Source: Gammaproteobacteria bacterium (GTDB lineage Bacteria; Pseudomonadota; Gammaproteobacteria; Chromatiales; Chromatiaceae). Taken from it: DNA of 11,055 bases. Made by a program: the position numbers and the translations under genes. Below, in pieces: positions 1 to 6,558 of the stretch (its first letter is position 1; every line of letters starts with the position of its first letter). The DNA is taken from positions 1 through 11,055 of the forward strand of contig JABDQZ010000050.1 in the NCBI GenBank assembly GCA_013041975.1. The letters are read 5' to 3'. Under the pieces are notes generated by a model. It was given only the letters and a program-made list of their open reading frames with translations. It ran no database searches and was not told the DNA's origin.

Positions 1-7
1 ATCTGAG

Positions 8-22
8 CGCAATTTAATTGCG
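8..22. repeat. 15-base perfect inverted repeat upstream of cheV
   Basis: CGCAATT and AATTGCG flank a single central T, giving 7-base arms. It lies about 110 bases upstream of the sigma28-like promoter of cheV. The dyad could be an operator for a dimeric regulator or lie at the end of a gene to the left of the window. It is AT-rich and short, so chance is possible. No T-run follows it, so it is not a rho-independent terminator. Confidence 0.3.
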
Positions 23-132
23 TAATCTAGCAATGCTGGCTGTTTACAGCAAGATATCCCATAACAATACCCCAATGGGTAGAATTTATGGAGACTTTAG
101 TCAAAATTATCTGCACAATCGCTTAAACTGTC

Positions 133-160
133 TAAAGTTAGTAAAAATACAGCCGCTATC
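133..160 (+). promoter_or_regulatory. Sigma28 (FliA)-type promoter for cheV
   Basis: TAAAGTTA at 133-140, then exactly 11 bases, then GCCGCTAT at 152-159. The known enterobacterial FliA consensus is TAAAGTTT-N11-GCCGATAA, so the upstream element matches 7 of 8, the downstream element 6 of 8, and the spacing is exact. The -10 element ends about 33 bases before the cheV ATG, leaving a short leader. Late flagellar and chemotaxis genes are the classic FliA targets, so the functional context agrees. The match was read by eye and transcription from it is inferred. Confidence 0.7.
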
Positions 161-180
161 AGGTTTAGATAAGAATAACA

Positions 181-185
181 GGGGG
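181..185 (+). promoter_or_regulatory. Ribosome binding site deciding the cheV start
   Basis: GGGGG at 181-185 sits 7 bases before the ATG at 193. An in-frame TTG at 190 would have a spacing of only 4 bases. This favours the ATG as the cheV start. Confidence 0.6.
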
Positions 186-192
186 ATTTTTG

Positions 193-1161
193 ATGTCTGG
201 AAACAGTTTTATCCAGTCGGTTGATGACAGAACAAAACTGGCTGGCGCCAATAAGCTGGAAGTCTTGCTGTTTAGTCTCGGACAGGATGAGGGTTCAGAG
301 CGCGACGAAGTATTTGGCATCAATGTGTTTAAAGTGCGCGAAGTGATGCGCGTGCCGGAAATTACGCATGCCCCTGATATGCCAGACGCCGTGGAAGGCA
401 TGGTCAGTTTACGTGGCTCGATGGTCCCTGTTGTTAACCTGCCGAAATTCTGTGGCGTGGTGTCAAATAATAAACCCAAAATTCTTATGATCACCGAGTA
501 CAACAAGAATGTGCAGGGTTTCCTGGTTGATTCTGTAGATATGATTCAGCGCCTGAGCTGGGACCAGGTAAAAGCGCCGCCTCCAATGCTGGCTCATCGA
601 CTTGGAGGACTCGTTACCGCGGTTACCGAACTTAAAGACGGTCGCCTGGTGATGATTATGGATGTTGAGAAAGTGCTGGCCGAGACGGCTGGATTCTATG
701 ATGACGATATGTTGTTCGATGGTGTGATCGCCAACGAGATTAACCAGAATCATACGGTTGTTTTTGCAGATGATTCCAGTGTGGCGAGAACACAGATCAA
801 GACAACGCTGGATAAACTGGGCTTTCGTCACCTGAGTGCTACCAACGGTGCAGAGGCCTGGAAAATGCTGAAGAATATTGCCGAGCATTGTGAGGCTACC
901 GGGCGTGATATTCATAATGAAATTAGTCTGATACTCACCGATGTCGAAATGCCGGAAATGGATGGCTATGTGCTAACGCGCAAAATCAAGTCAGATTCCC
1001 GCTTTCATGGAATCCCTGTCATTATGCATTCATCACTGACTGCAGGTCAGAACCAGGCACTGGGTAAGAACGTTGGTGCCGATGATTATGTTTCGAAGTT
1101 CCAGCCGCGCGAGCTGGCAGCCAAACTGGAAGAAATGATTCACGGAAAGCCCGGGGCCTAA
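193..1161 (+). CDS. cheV: Chemotaxis coupling protein CheV (CheW domain + receiver)
   Basis: The product has 322 residues. Residues about 19-165 form a CheW-like coupling domain (FGINVFKVREV near 41-51, then EGMVSLRGSMVPVVNL at 68-83), which in this family links chemoreceptors to the kinase CheA at the inner face of the membrane. Residues about 187-318 form a receiver domain with the acidic pair Asp193/Asp194, phosphoacceptor Asp250 in LTDVEMPEMDG, the Ser280/Ser281 switch position and Lys302. Every phosphotransfer residue is present, so phosphorylation by CheA is expected. CheV proteins are thought to buffer phosphoryl groups or adjust coupling during adaptation. I chose the ATG at 193 over the in-frame TTG at 190 because of the GGGGG ribosome site. 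A FliA-type promoter lies upstream and a terminator follows, so it is probably monocistronic. No other chemotaxis gene is visible. Confidence 0.93.
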   Translation: MSGNSFIQSVDDRTKLAGANKLEVLLFSLGQDEGSERDEVFGINVFKVREVMRVPEITHAPDMPDAVEGMVSLRGSMVPVVNLPKFCGVVSNNKPKILMITEYNKNVQGFLVDSVDMIQRLSWDQVKAPPPMLAHRLGGLVTAVTELKDGRLVMIMDVEKVLAETAGFYDDDMLFDGVIANEINQNHTVVFADDSSVARTQIKTTLDKLGFRHLSATNGAEAWKMLKNIAEHCEATGRDIHNEISLILTDVEMPEMDGYVLTRKIKSDSRFHGIPVIMHSSLTAGQNQALGKNVGADDYVSKFQPRELAAKLEEMIHGKPGA

Positions 1162-1191
1162 TAAGCCATTCTCCTGATTTTCACTCTATTG

Positions 1192-1219
1192 CAGCCCTGC
1201 TTAGTCTGGGCTGTTTTTT
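1192..1219 (+). terminator. Rho-independent terminator after cheV
   Basis: CAGCCC at 1192-1197 pairs with GGGCTG at 1208-1213 across a 10-base loop, followed immediately by six T (1214-1219). It begins 30 bases after the cheV stop and separates cheV transcription from gatCAB. No A-run precedes the stem, so it should work only in the plus direction. Confidence 0.8.
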
Positions 1220-1227
1220 CTACAGCG

Positions 1228-1240
1228 GGTATGTGATACC
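1228..1240. promoter_or_regulatory. Small dyad in the gatC leader, possible operator or promoter part
   Basis: GGTAT-GTG-ATACC is a perfect 5-base inverted repeat 40 bases before gatC. The right half contains GATACC, preceded by TGT in an arrangement loosely like an extended -10 element, but I see no good -35 at the right distance. The gatCAB promoter must lie between the cheV terminator and base 1280 unless cheV transcription reads through, so this is the likeliest place. The assignment is weak. Confidence 0.25.
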
Positions 1241-1280
1241 TTTCGCGCTTTGATTTAACTGGCGGAATACTGAGGTAAGC

Positions 1281-1568
1281 ATGTCCCTGACCCCGGATGA
1301 TGTCCAAAAAATTGCACACCTGGCCCGATTGGGGGTAACGGAACAAGAAAAGACTTCCGTGGCATCCGATCTGAGCAATATTCTTGACCTGGTTGAGCAG
1401 ATGAACCAGGTTGATACCTCGGATGTGGTGCCGATGTCGCATCCTTTGCATATGACCCAGCGTTTGCGTCCAGATGAAGTCACTGAAACTGATCAGCGGG
1501 AAAAATTCCAGTCGCTGTCTCCAGCCGTGGAAAACGGCCTGTTTCTCGTGCCCAAGGTAATTGAGTAA
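1281..1568 (+). CDS. gatC: Asp-tRNA(Asn)/Glu-tRNA(Gln) amidotransferase subunit C
   Basis: The product has 95 residues, the normal GatC length. It begins with the typical helical segment (DDVQKIAHLARLGVTEQE, residues 6-23) and ends with the conserved ENGLFLVPKVIE. GatC is the small scaffold that wraps around GatA and GatB. The complex converts Glu-tRNA(Gln) to Gln-tRNA(Gln) and Asp-tRNA(Asn) to Asn-tRNA(Asn) in organisms lacking the matching synthetase. GAGGT at 1272-1276, 4 bases before the ATG, is a good ribosome site. It is the first gene of gatCAB and its stop lies 4 bases before the preferred gatA start. Which of the two tRNA substrates matters here cannot be told from the window. Confidence 0.95.
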   Translation: MSLTPDDVQKIAHLARLGVTEQEKTSVASDLSNILDLVEQMNQVDTSDVVPMSHPLHMTQRLRPDEVTETDQREKFQSLSPAVENGLFLVPKVIE

Positions 1569-1572
1569 GACG

Positions 1573-3027
1573 ATGCATAACAAGACAATTGCAGAACTGG
1601 CTGCCGGTTTGCGTGCAGGCGAATTTACCAGTGTTCAGTTAACCCAATATTTTCTTGATCGCATCAGGCAGTATGATGGCAGTCTCAACAGTTATATCAG
1701 TATCTGTGAAGAAGAAGCTATAAAGCAGGCCGAAGCGGCTGATGAGCGTATCAAGGCAGGTGAAGAAGGCCAGTTGATCGGCATTCCGATTGCCCACAAG
1801 GATATCTTCTGTACAGATGGTGTGCGTACCTCCTGCGGTTCGAAAATGCTCGACAGTTTTGTTGCACCTTATGATGCGACTGTAGTCGATAAGTTGAAGC
1901 AAGCCGGTGTCGTCATGCTGGGTAAAACCAATATGGACGAGTTTGCCATGGGTTCTTCCAACGAGACCAGCTGGTATGGGCCCGTAAAAAATCCCTGGGA
2001 TACTGAAACTGTACCGGGCGGTTCTTCCGGTGGTTCAGCTGCCTGTGTCTCTGCCAGGCTGGCGGTCGCCGCAACTGGAACGGATACTGGTGGTTCCATC
2101 AGGCAGCCTGCCGCTTTATGTGGACTGACTGGCCTGAAACCCACATACGGACGGATTTCCCGTTATGGAATGATTGCTTTTGCTTCCAGTCTTGACCAGG
2201 CTGGCCCAATGACCGCCAATGCAGAAGATGCCGCCATCCTGTTGCAGGCCATGGCGGGATTTGACAAGCGTGATTCAACTTCCGCACAGGAGACTGTGCC
2301 GGATTACATCGGTGGACTGAATAACGACCTCTCAGGTTTGAAAATCGGTGTCGCCAAAGAGTATTTTGGTGAAGGCCTGGATGCTGATGTTGAGGCATCT
2401 ATTCGATCAGCCATAGACAAGTACACCGAACTGGGTGCAGAAATCGTTGACATCAGTCTGCCTAATTCCGGTTTGTCTGTACCCGTTTACTATGTGGTAG
2501 CGCCGGCTGAATGTTCATCCAATCTGTCTCGTTTTGACGGTGTGCGTTATGGGCATCGATGCGAAGATCCGCAAGATCTTGAAGATTTATACAAGCGCTC
2601 ACGTGCTGAAGGCTTTGGGGCCGAGGTCAAGCGTCGCATCATGATTGGAACCTATGCATTGTCAGCCGGTTATTACGATGCCTACTACCTGAAAGCGCAA
2701 CAGATTCGTCACCTGATTTCGGATGATTTCGAGCAGGCTTTCAGGCAATGCGATGTCATCATGGGGCCGACTTCTCCGACAACCGCTTTTAAAATTGGTG
2801 AAAAGGCAGATGATCCTGTCACCATGTATCTGTCTGATATTTACACGATTGCAACCAATCTTGCAGGATTGCCGGGAATGTCGATTCCCTGTGAGCCGGT
2901 GAATGGTATGCCGGTAGGTTTACAGATTATCGGTAATTATTTCGATGAAGCACGTTTGCTGAATGTGGCGCACAGGTTTCAGCAGGTAACAGACTGGCAT
3001 CAGAAGAATCCTGTTGGATTCGAATAA
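1573..3027 (+). CDS. gatA: Asp-tRNA(Asn)/Glu-tRNA(Gln) amidotransferase subunit A
   Basis: The product has 484 residues from the ATG at 1573, close to usual GatA size. It is the glutaminase subunit, an amidase-signature enzyme that frees ammonia from glutamine and passes it to GatB. The Lys-Ser-Ser catalytic triad is intact: Lys76 (IAHKDIF), Ser151 (PGGSSGGS) and Ser175 (TDTGGSIRQPA). The spacings of 75 and 24 residues match the characterised Staphylococcus triad. A longer reading from TTG at 1561 overlaps gatC by 8 bases and adds four residues. I prefer the ATG because it gives the family-typical N-terminus MHNKTIAELAAGL. Neither start has a strong ribosome site, so translation is probably coupled to gatC. 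A 12-base gap leads to gatB. Confidence 0.96.
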   Translation: MHNKTIAELAAGLRAGEFTSVQLTQYFLDRIRQYDGSLNSYISICEEEAIKQAEAADERIKAGEEGQLIGIPIAHKDIFCTDGVRTSCGSKMLDSFVAPYDATVVDKLKQAGVVMLGKTNMDEFAMGSSNETSWYGPVKNPWDTETVPGGSSGGSAACVSARLAVAATGTDTGGSIRQPAALCGLTGLKPTYGRISRYGMIAFASSLDQAGPMTANAEDAAILLQAMAGFDKRDSTSAQETVPDYIGGLNNDLSGLKIGVAKEYFGEGLDADVEASIRSAIDKYTELGAEIVDISLPNSGLSVPVYYVVAPAECSSNLSRFDGVRYGHRCEDPQDLEDLYKRSRAEGFGAEVKRRIMIGTYALSAGYYDAYYLKAQQIRHLISDDFEQAFRQCDVIMGPTSPTTAFKIGEKADDPVTMYLSDIYTIATNLAGLPGMSIPCEPVNGMPVGLQIIGNYFDEARLLNVAHRFQQVTDWHQKNPVGFE

Positions 3028-3039
3028 CGGTAACAAGTT

Positions 3040-4479
3040 ATGCAATGGGAAACAGTAATCGGGCTTGAGATTCATGCCCAGTTGGCGACAAAATCAAAGA
3101 TTTTTTCAGGCGCATCGACAGCGTTTGGAGCAGAACCGAATACACAGGCCTGTAATATCGACCTCGGGATGCCGGGTGTATTGCCGGTTCTGAACGAGCA
3201 AGCTGTAACCATGGCGGTGAAATTCGGTACAGCGATTGATGCCGAGCTGGGGCATCGCTCTGTGTTTGCACGCAAAAATTACTTTTACCCTGATTTGCCG
3301 AAAGGTTACCAGATCAGCCAGTTTGAGCTACCAATTGTAGGTAAGGGGCATGTAGAGATCGTAATGGATGATGGTGCGGTTAAAACGGTTGGTGTGACTC
3401 GGGCTCATCTCGAGGAAGATGCCGGTAAATCATTACACGAAGATTTCCATGGCATGACAGGCATCGATTTAAACCGTGCCGGTACACCGCTACTGGAAAT
3501 TGTATCTGAGCCGGATATGCGTTCGGCCAAGGAAGCCGTGGCGTATGCAAGAAAGATACATCAGCTGGTGCGTTATATCGGTATCTGCGACGGTAATATG
3601 CAGGAAGGCTCCTTTCGTTGTGATGCCAATGTTTCTATACGTCCAAAAGGTCAGGAAGAATTCGGTACCCGTGCAGAATTGAAAAACATTAACTCTTTCC
3701 GCTTCCTGGAAAAAGCCATCAACTTTGAAGTCGAACGTCAGATTGATGTGATCGAAGGCGGCGGTAAAGTGGTACAGGAAACGCGCCTGTATGATGCCAA
3801 CAAGGATGAAACCCGCTCCATGCGCTCCAAGGAAGAAGCCAACGATTATCGCTACTTCCCCGACCCTGATTTACTGCCTGTTGAGTTAAACGATGAACTG
3901 ATCGAGCGTGTCAGCGGCTCGTTACCGGAATTGCCCGATGCCAAGCGTGCCCGTTTTGCCTCGGAATATGGTTTAAGTGCTGCCGATGCTGACCAGTTAA
4001 CTACCAGTATTGATGTGGCGGATTATTATGAGCAGGTGGTTAAAGCTTGCGGTGATGCCAAGCTGGCAGCCAACTGGATGAATGTTGAACTGACCGCGGC
4101 CCTTAACAAGGCAGGTATAGAGTTTGATCAGTCACCTGTGACGGCTGAGCTTCTGGCAGGCTTGCTGGCAAGAATTACTGATAACACCATATCCGGGAAA
4201 ATCGCCAAACAGGTATTCGAAGCGATCTGGAATGGTGAAGGCACTGCCGACGAGGTTATCGAAGCCAAAGGCCTTAAGCAGATTACCGACAGCGGTGCGA
4301 TTGAGGCGATTGTGGATGAAGTGATTGCCAACAATCCGCAGCAGGTTGAGAACTATCGTAATGCCGATGAAAGCAAACAACCCAAAATGCTGGGCTTCTT
4401 TGTCGGTCAGGTAATGAAAGCTTCAAAAGGCAAAGCCAATCCCCAGCAGGTTAATCAGCTGCTAAAAGAAAAGCTCTAA
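3040..4479 (+). CDS. gatB: Asp-tRNA(Asn)/Glu-tRNA(Gln) amidotransferase subunit B
   Basis: The product has 479 residues, full length for the family. GatB is the subunit that binds the mischarged tRNA, phosphorylates the Glu or Asp side chain with ATP and amidates it with ammonia channelled from GatA. Visible hallmarks are IGLEIHAQL at the N-terminus, LPKGYQISQFELPI, NRAGTPLLEIVSEPDMRS and FRCDANVSIRP in the catalytic cradle. A C-terminal YqeY-like helical tRNA-binding domain ends in MLGFFVGQVMKASKGKANPQQVNQLL. The ATG has only a poor ribosome site and lies 12 bases after the gatA stop, which fits translation coupled to gatA. It ends 15 bases from the stop of a convergent gene, with no terminator visible between them. 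Confidence 0.96.
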   Translation: MQWETVIGLEIHAQLATKSKIFSGASTAFGAEPNTQACNIDLGMPGVLPVLNEQAVTMAVKFGTAIDAELGHRSVFARKNYFYPDLPKGYQISQFELPIVGKGHVEIVMDDGAVKTVGVTRAHLEEDAGKSLHEDFHGMTGIDLNRAGTPLLEIVSEPDMRSAKEAVAYARKIHQLVRYIGICDGNMQEGSFRCDANVSIRPKGQEEFGTRAELKNINSFRFLEKAINFEVERQIDVIEGGGKVVQETRLYDANKDETRSMRSKEEANDYRYFPDPDLLPVELNDELIERVSGSLPELPDAKRARFASEYGLSAADADQLTTSIDVADYYEQVVKACGDAKLAANWMNVELTAALNKAGIEFDQSPVTAELLAGLLARITDNTISGKIAKQVFEAIWNGEGTADEVIEAKGLKQITDSGAIEAIVDEVIANNPQQVENYRNADESKQPKMLGFFVGQVMKASKGKANPQQVNQLLKEKL

Positions 4480-4494
4480 TCACCATCCAGGCTA

Positions 4495-5025
4495 TCACCA
4501 TAATGCGGGCTTTTGCAGGGATCTAACGCAATTGATTGTGATCGATGCATCTTCGCTTGCATACGCTTTAAGTATCAAGGCCTGCCATCCAGCGGGATAT
4601 TCAAGCCTGTAGGGCGTGATAAAGTGCTCTGCTGTTTCTGCAGTGAAACCAAACCTTGAATAATAACGCGGATCACCATAAACAAAGATGATATGGGTGT
4701 TGGTATCTGATAGTTGCTCGATGCCAGCTTCGACAAGTTTTGAGCCAATGCCATGTTTTTGGTAATCGGGCACTACAGCCAGGGGAGCCAGAATATAACC
4801 CTGAAAATCCCTGTTGTTATCAATTGTTACCGGGCTGAAAGCGACATGGCCAATAGCAGAGTTGTTGCTTTCGACAAGCAGGGAAATGGTAGGAGGTGTT
4901 GTTTGTTCTGAAAGCAGGTCTGTAGCAAGCTTTGCCACAAGACCGGCCTCCTCTTGCGGGAAAGCCGCTAAATGTATTTTCCTGATGGTGTGAGCGTCAT
5001 AGCTGGAGGCCGGCCGAATGTTCAA
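4495..5025 (-). CDS. GNAT-family N-acetyltransferase, substrate unknown
   Basis: The product has about 176 residues with a single GNAT domain. It begins NIRPASSYDAHTIRKIHLAAF, carries the acetyl-CoA pyrophosphate loop LAVVPDYQKHGIGSKLV (residues 82-98, with the Q-K-H-G-I-G turn at 89-94) and then YGDPRYYSRFGF at 116-127, a pattern typical of YhbS-like predicted acetyltransferases. The acetyl acceptor cannot be inferred. The start is unusual: the reading frame gives TTG at 5025-5023 with no clear ribosome site, and there is no suitable in-frame ATG near it. It begins 5 bases after the stop of the HopJ-family gene, so reinitiation after that gene is likely. An upstream in-frame ATA would read IKTLNIRPA and is an outside alternative. 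It is the last gene of the minus-strand block and converges on gatB. Confidence 0.85.
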   Translation of the reverse strand: MNIRPASSYDAHTIRKIHLAAFPQEEAGLVAKLATDLLSEQTTPPTISLLVESNNSAIGHVAFSPVTIDNNRDFQGYILAPLAVVPDYQKHGIGSKLVEAGIEQLSDTNTHIIFVYGDPRYYSRFGFTAETAEHFITPYRLEYPAGWQALILKAYASEDASITINCVRSLQKPALW

Positions 5026-5030
5026 GGTTT

Positions 5031-5369
5031 TTATATTAAAGCCGGATTTTCAAACTTAATAGTATCAATACCGGTTTTCATGAACTGGCGTATATTTCCA
5101 TGATCATCGTTATCCGGATGCAGTAATACGTCCTCGCGATAATATTTACCAAAGCAATGGAGTGTCTGCTTGGTATCCAGGTTGTTCAATTCGGCAAACG
5201 CAAAAATCTTGCAGGAGCCTTCATTCGTGCCTTTTTCATTGACAGTTGAACCATTGGTAAATGCCGTAGGTTGGAAGTGGTAGCTGTCTTCAATGATCTG
5301 CATGGTTTGTTCAAACTCAATGCTTTCCGGTTGTGTGTCGAGTCGATCAAGAAACTCATCAAGCGTCAT
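5031..5369 (-). CDS. HopJ-family protein
   Basis: The product has 112 residues and matches from memory the family named after the Pseudomonas syringae HopJ type III effector. It has an FLDRL start, then a FQPTAFTNGSTVNE segment, GSCKIFAFAELNNL, the QTLHCFGKYYREDVL block and a final HGNIRQFMKTG. Most members occur in non-pathogens and their function is unknown, so the name should not be read as evidence for secretion. There is no signal peptide or membrane segment, so it is probably cytoplasmic. The ATG overlaps the stop of the upstream methyltransferase gene as ATGA, and AAGGAA lies 5 bases before it, one of the better ribosome sites in this block. The acetyltransferase gene follows 5 bases after its stop. 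Confidence 0.85.
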   Translation of the reverse strand: MTLDEFLDRLDTQPESIEFEQTMQIIEDSYHFQPTAFTNGSTVNEKGTNEGSCKIFAFAELNNLDTKQTLHCFGKYYREDVLLHPDNDDHGNIRQFMKTGIDTIKFENPALI

Positions 5370-5974
5370 GGTTGTTCCTTTGTTGCCATGGCAACAGTAT
5401 AGGTTTTTCCCTGTTTTATTTTTTTATGATTACCGAAGATTTCGCTAAATGCCTTTGCAATAAATTTTCTCAGACCCGAGATGACAACCACGTAAATGCG
5501 TGCACCGGGTTTCATGCGCAGGAAAGCGTCATAAAAAAACAGGTAGTAATGTTCCTTGGAGGTTTTGGCCGGCAGGTTAGTGACCACCAGGGTGAAGGAT
5601 TCCTGTTTCAGGTGATTGCAGCCATCACTGAGATAGATATCAACATTGTTGATGTTGTTAAGCTTTGCGTTTTTCTTTGCGTATTCGATGGCGACAAAAT
5701 CCTTGTCGACCATGGTGCAGAAACCTTCTTTTGCCTGTCGCGCGATGGTCAGGCCGATGGGGCCATAGCCGCAACCCAGATCGAGAGCGATTTCATCTTC
5801 ACGGACGTCGAGGAAATCAAGCAGCAGCCGTGTGCCGTCGTCTATTCCCTTGGGAGAAAACAGTCCCCATGTGGTGTTGAATTTGAGGTGTTGCCCGGCA
5901 AGATCCGCTTCAAAGAAAAGGTCTTTGCGAAGTTGATCAAAGTAGGCTTCAGTAAATTTTGTATTGTCAGTCAT
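5366..5974 (-). CDS. Class I SAM methyltransferase of the 'small' (RsmC/YbxB-like) type
   Basis: The product has 202 residues. It opens with a helical segment and TTWGLFSPKGIDDGTRLLLDFL, the substrate-side motif shared by RsmC and YbxB-like methyltransferases. SAM motif I, LDLGCGYGPIGL (64-75), is intact, Asp90 is the likely ribose-binding acidic residue, and motif IV is TNLPAK (132-137). RsmC-type N-methyltransferases usually have NPPY or NPPF at motif IV, so the Leu and Ala here argue against simply calling it an rRNA guanine methyltransferase. Substrate is unknown and the protein is expected to be cytosolic. Its ATG overlaps the stop of the hydrolase gene as ATGA, and its own stop overlaps the HopJ start the same way, so translation of the three is probably coupled. 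Confidence 0.85.
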   Translation of the reverse strand: MTDNTKFTEAYFDQLRKDLFFEADLAGQHLKFNTTWGLFSPKGIDDGTRLLLDFLDVREDEIALDLGCGYGPIGLTIARQAKEGFCTMVDKDFVAIEYAKKNAKLNNINNVDIYLSDGCNHLKQESFTLVVTNLPAKTSKEHYYLFFYDAFLRMKPGARIYVVVISGLRKFIAKAFSEIFGNHKKIKQGKTYTVAMATKEQP

Positions 5975-6558
5975 AGTCCGGCCTGGACGAAAAATGCTTC
6001 GATAGTTGTCAGGTAGTTATTGAGGTTTTCAAAACGGTGATTGCCGCCTGCTTCGATTATAACCTGTTGCCCCTGATAGTACTCAACGGCCTGCCGGTAA
6101 TCGAGCACTTCATCCTTGTCCTGCAATAAAACCAGATAGTTTTCATCATGGCTTATTGAGGGGCGATAGAGCTGCCTCAATTCTTCAATATGCAGTCGCG
6201 TCAGTTCAAACGTTTCTGCTGTGCACCAGTGCGTATGTGTACCTGTGTAGGAAAGCAGGAGATTCGCAGCATTGACTGCGGGGTTAATTAACACTGCGGG
6301 GAACTGGTACTGCTTGTTAAGCCATGTTGCGTAATAGGAACCGAGAGAAGAGCTGATAGTGGCATCGGGCTGATATCTTTCGATCAATTGTTGGAGCTGC
6401 TGTATGCTCTGCGAGGGTGAAACGGGAAGGTCGGGTGTAATAAGTCGTCGTTCACCAAAATGTCGTTTTAGCGCCTGTACCTTGTTTCCTTTGCCGCAAC
6501 TACCAAAGCCATGGATGAATAAAATTTTTCCTTTCACTGTTTTTGGCAAACGCTGCAT
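5971..6558 (-). CDS. YqiA/YcfP-like alpha/beta hydrolase (predicted esterase)
   Basis: The product has 195 residues from ATG 6558, near the roughly 190 usual for the YqiA/YcfP (UPF0227) family of small esterases. The first strand carries KILFIHGFGSCGKGNK. The predicted triad is Ser71 in SSSLGSYYATWL, Asp149 in DKDEVLDYRQA and His174 in EAGGNHRF. INPAVNAANLLLSY is also family-typical. The nucleophile elbow reads S-x-S-x-G rather than G-x-S-x-G. The start is uncertain. ATG 6558 overlaps the upstream gene by 25 bases. GTG 6537 gives a 4-base GTGA overlap like the neighbouring junctions and starts just before the first strand, losing seven residues. Neither has a clear ribosome site. The substrate is unknown and there is no signal peptide. 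Confidence 0.85.
   Translation of the reverse strand: MQRLPKTVKGKILFIHGFGSCGKGNKVQALKRHFGERRLITPDLPVSPSQSIQQLQQLIERYQPDATISSSLGSYYATWLNKQYQFPAVLINPAVNAANLLLSYTGTHTHWCTAETFELTRLHIEELRQLYRPSISHDENYLVLLQDKDEVLDYRQAVEYYQGQQVIIEAGGNHRFENLNNYLTTIEAFFVQAGL

Noticed and set aside
1..25. Possible C-terminus of a gene entering from the left, ending in TAA at 23-25.
   Set aside because: Only seven codons are visible in that frame, too few to support a gene or a family.
18..224. Open frame of 68 codons from a TTG across the cheV leader.
   Set aside because: No ribosome site or recognisable domain; it covers the FliA-type promoter and runs into cheV in another frame.
1158..1583. 141-codon minus-strand frame opposite gatC.
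   Set aside because: It lies antisense to a clear gatC and the cheV terminator, and its translation shows no family features.
4449..4462. Imperfect hairpin AGCAG...CTGCT near the end of gatB as a terminator for the minus-strand block.
   Set aside because: The stem is short, lies in coding sequence and has no T-run on either strand.
5333..6016. 227-codon plus-strand frame opposite the methyltransferase.
   Set aside because: It is the complementary-strand shadow of the methyltransferase gene, which has intact SAM motifs; the plus-strand protein has none.
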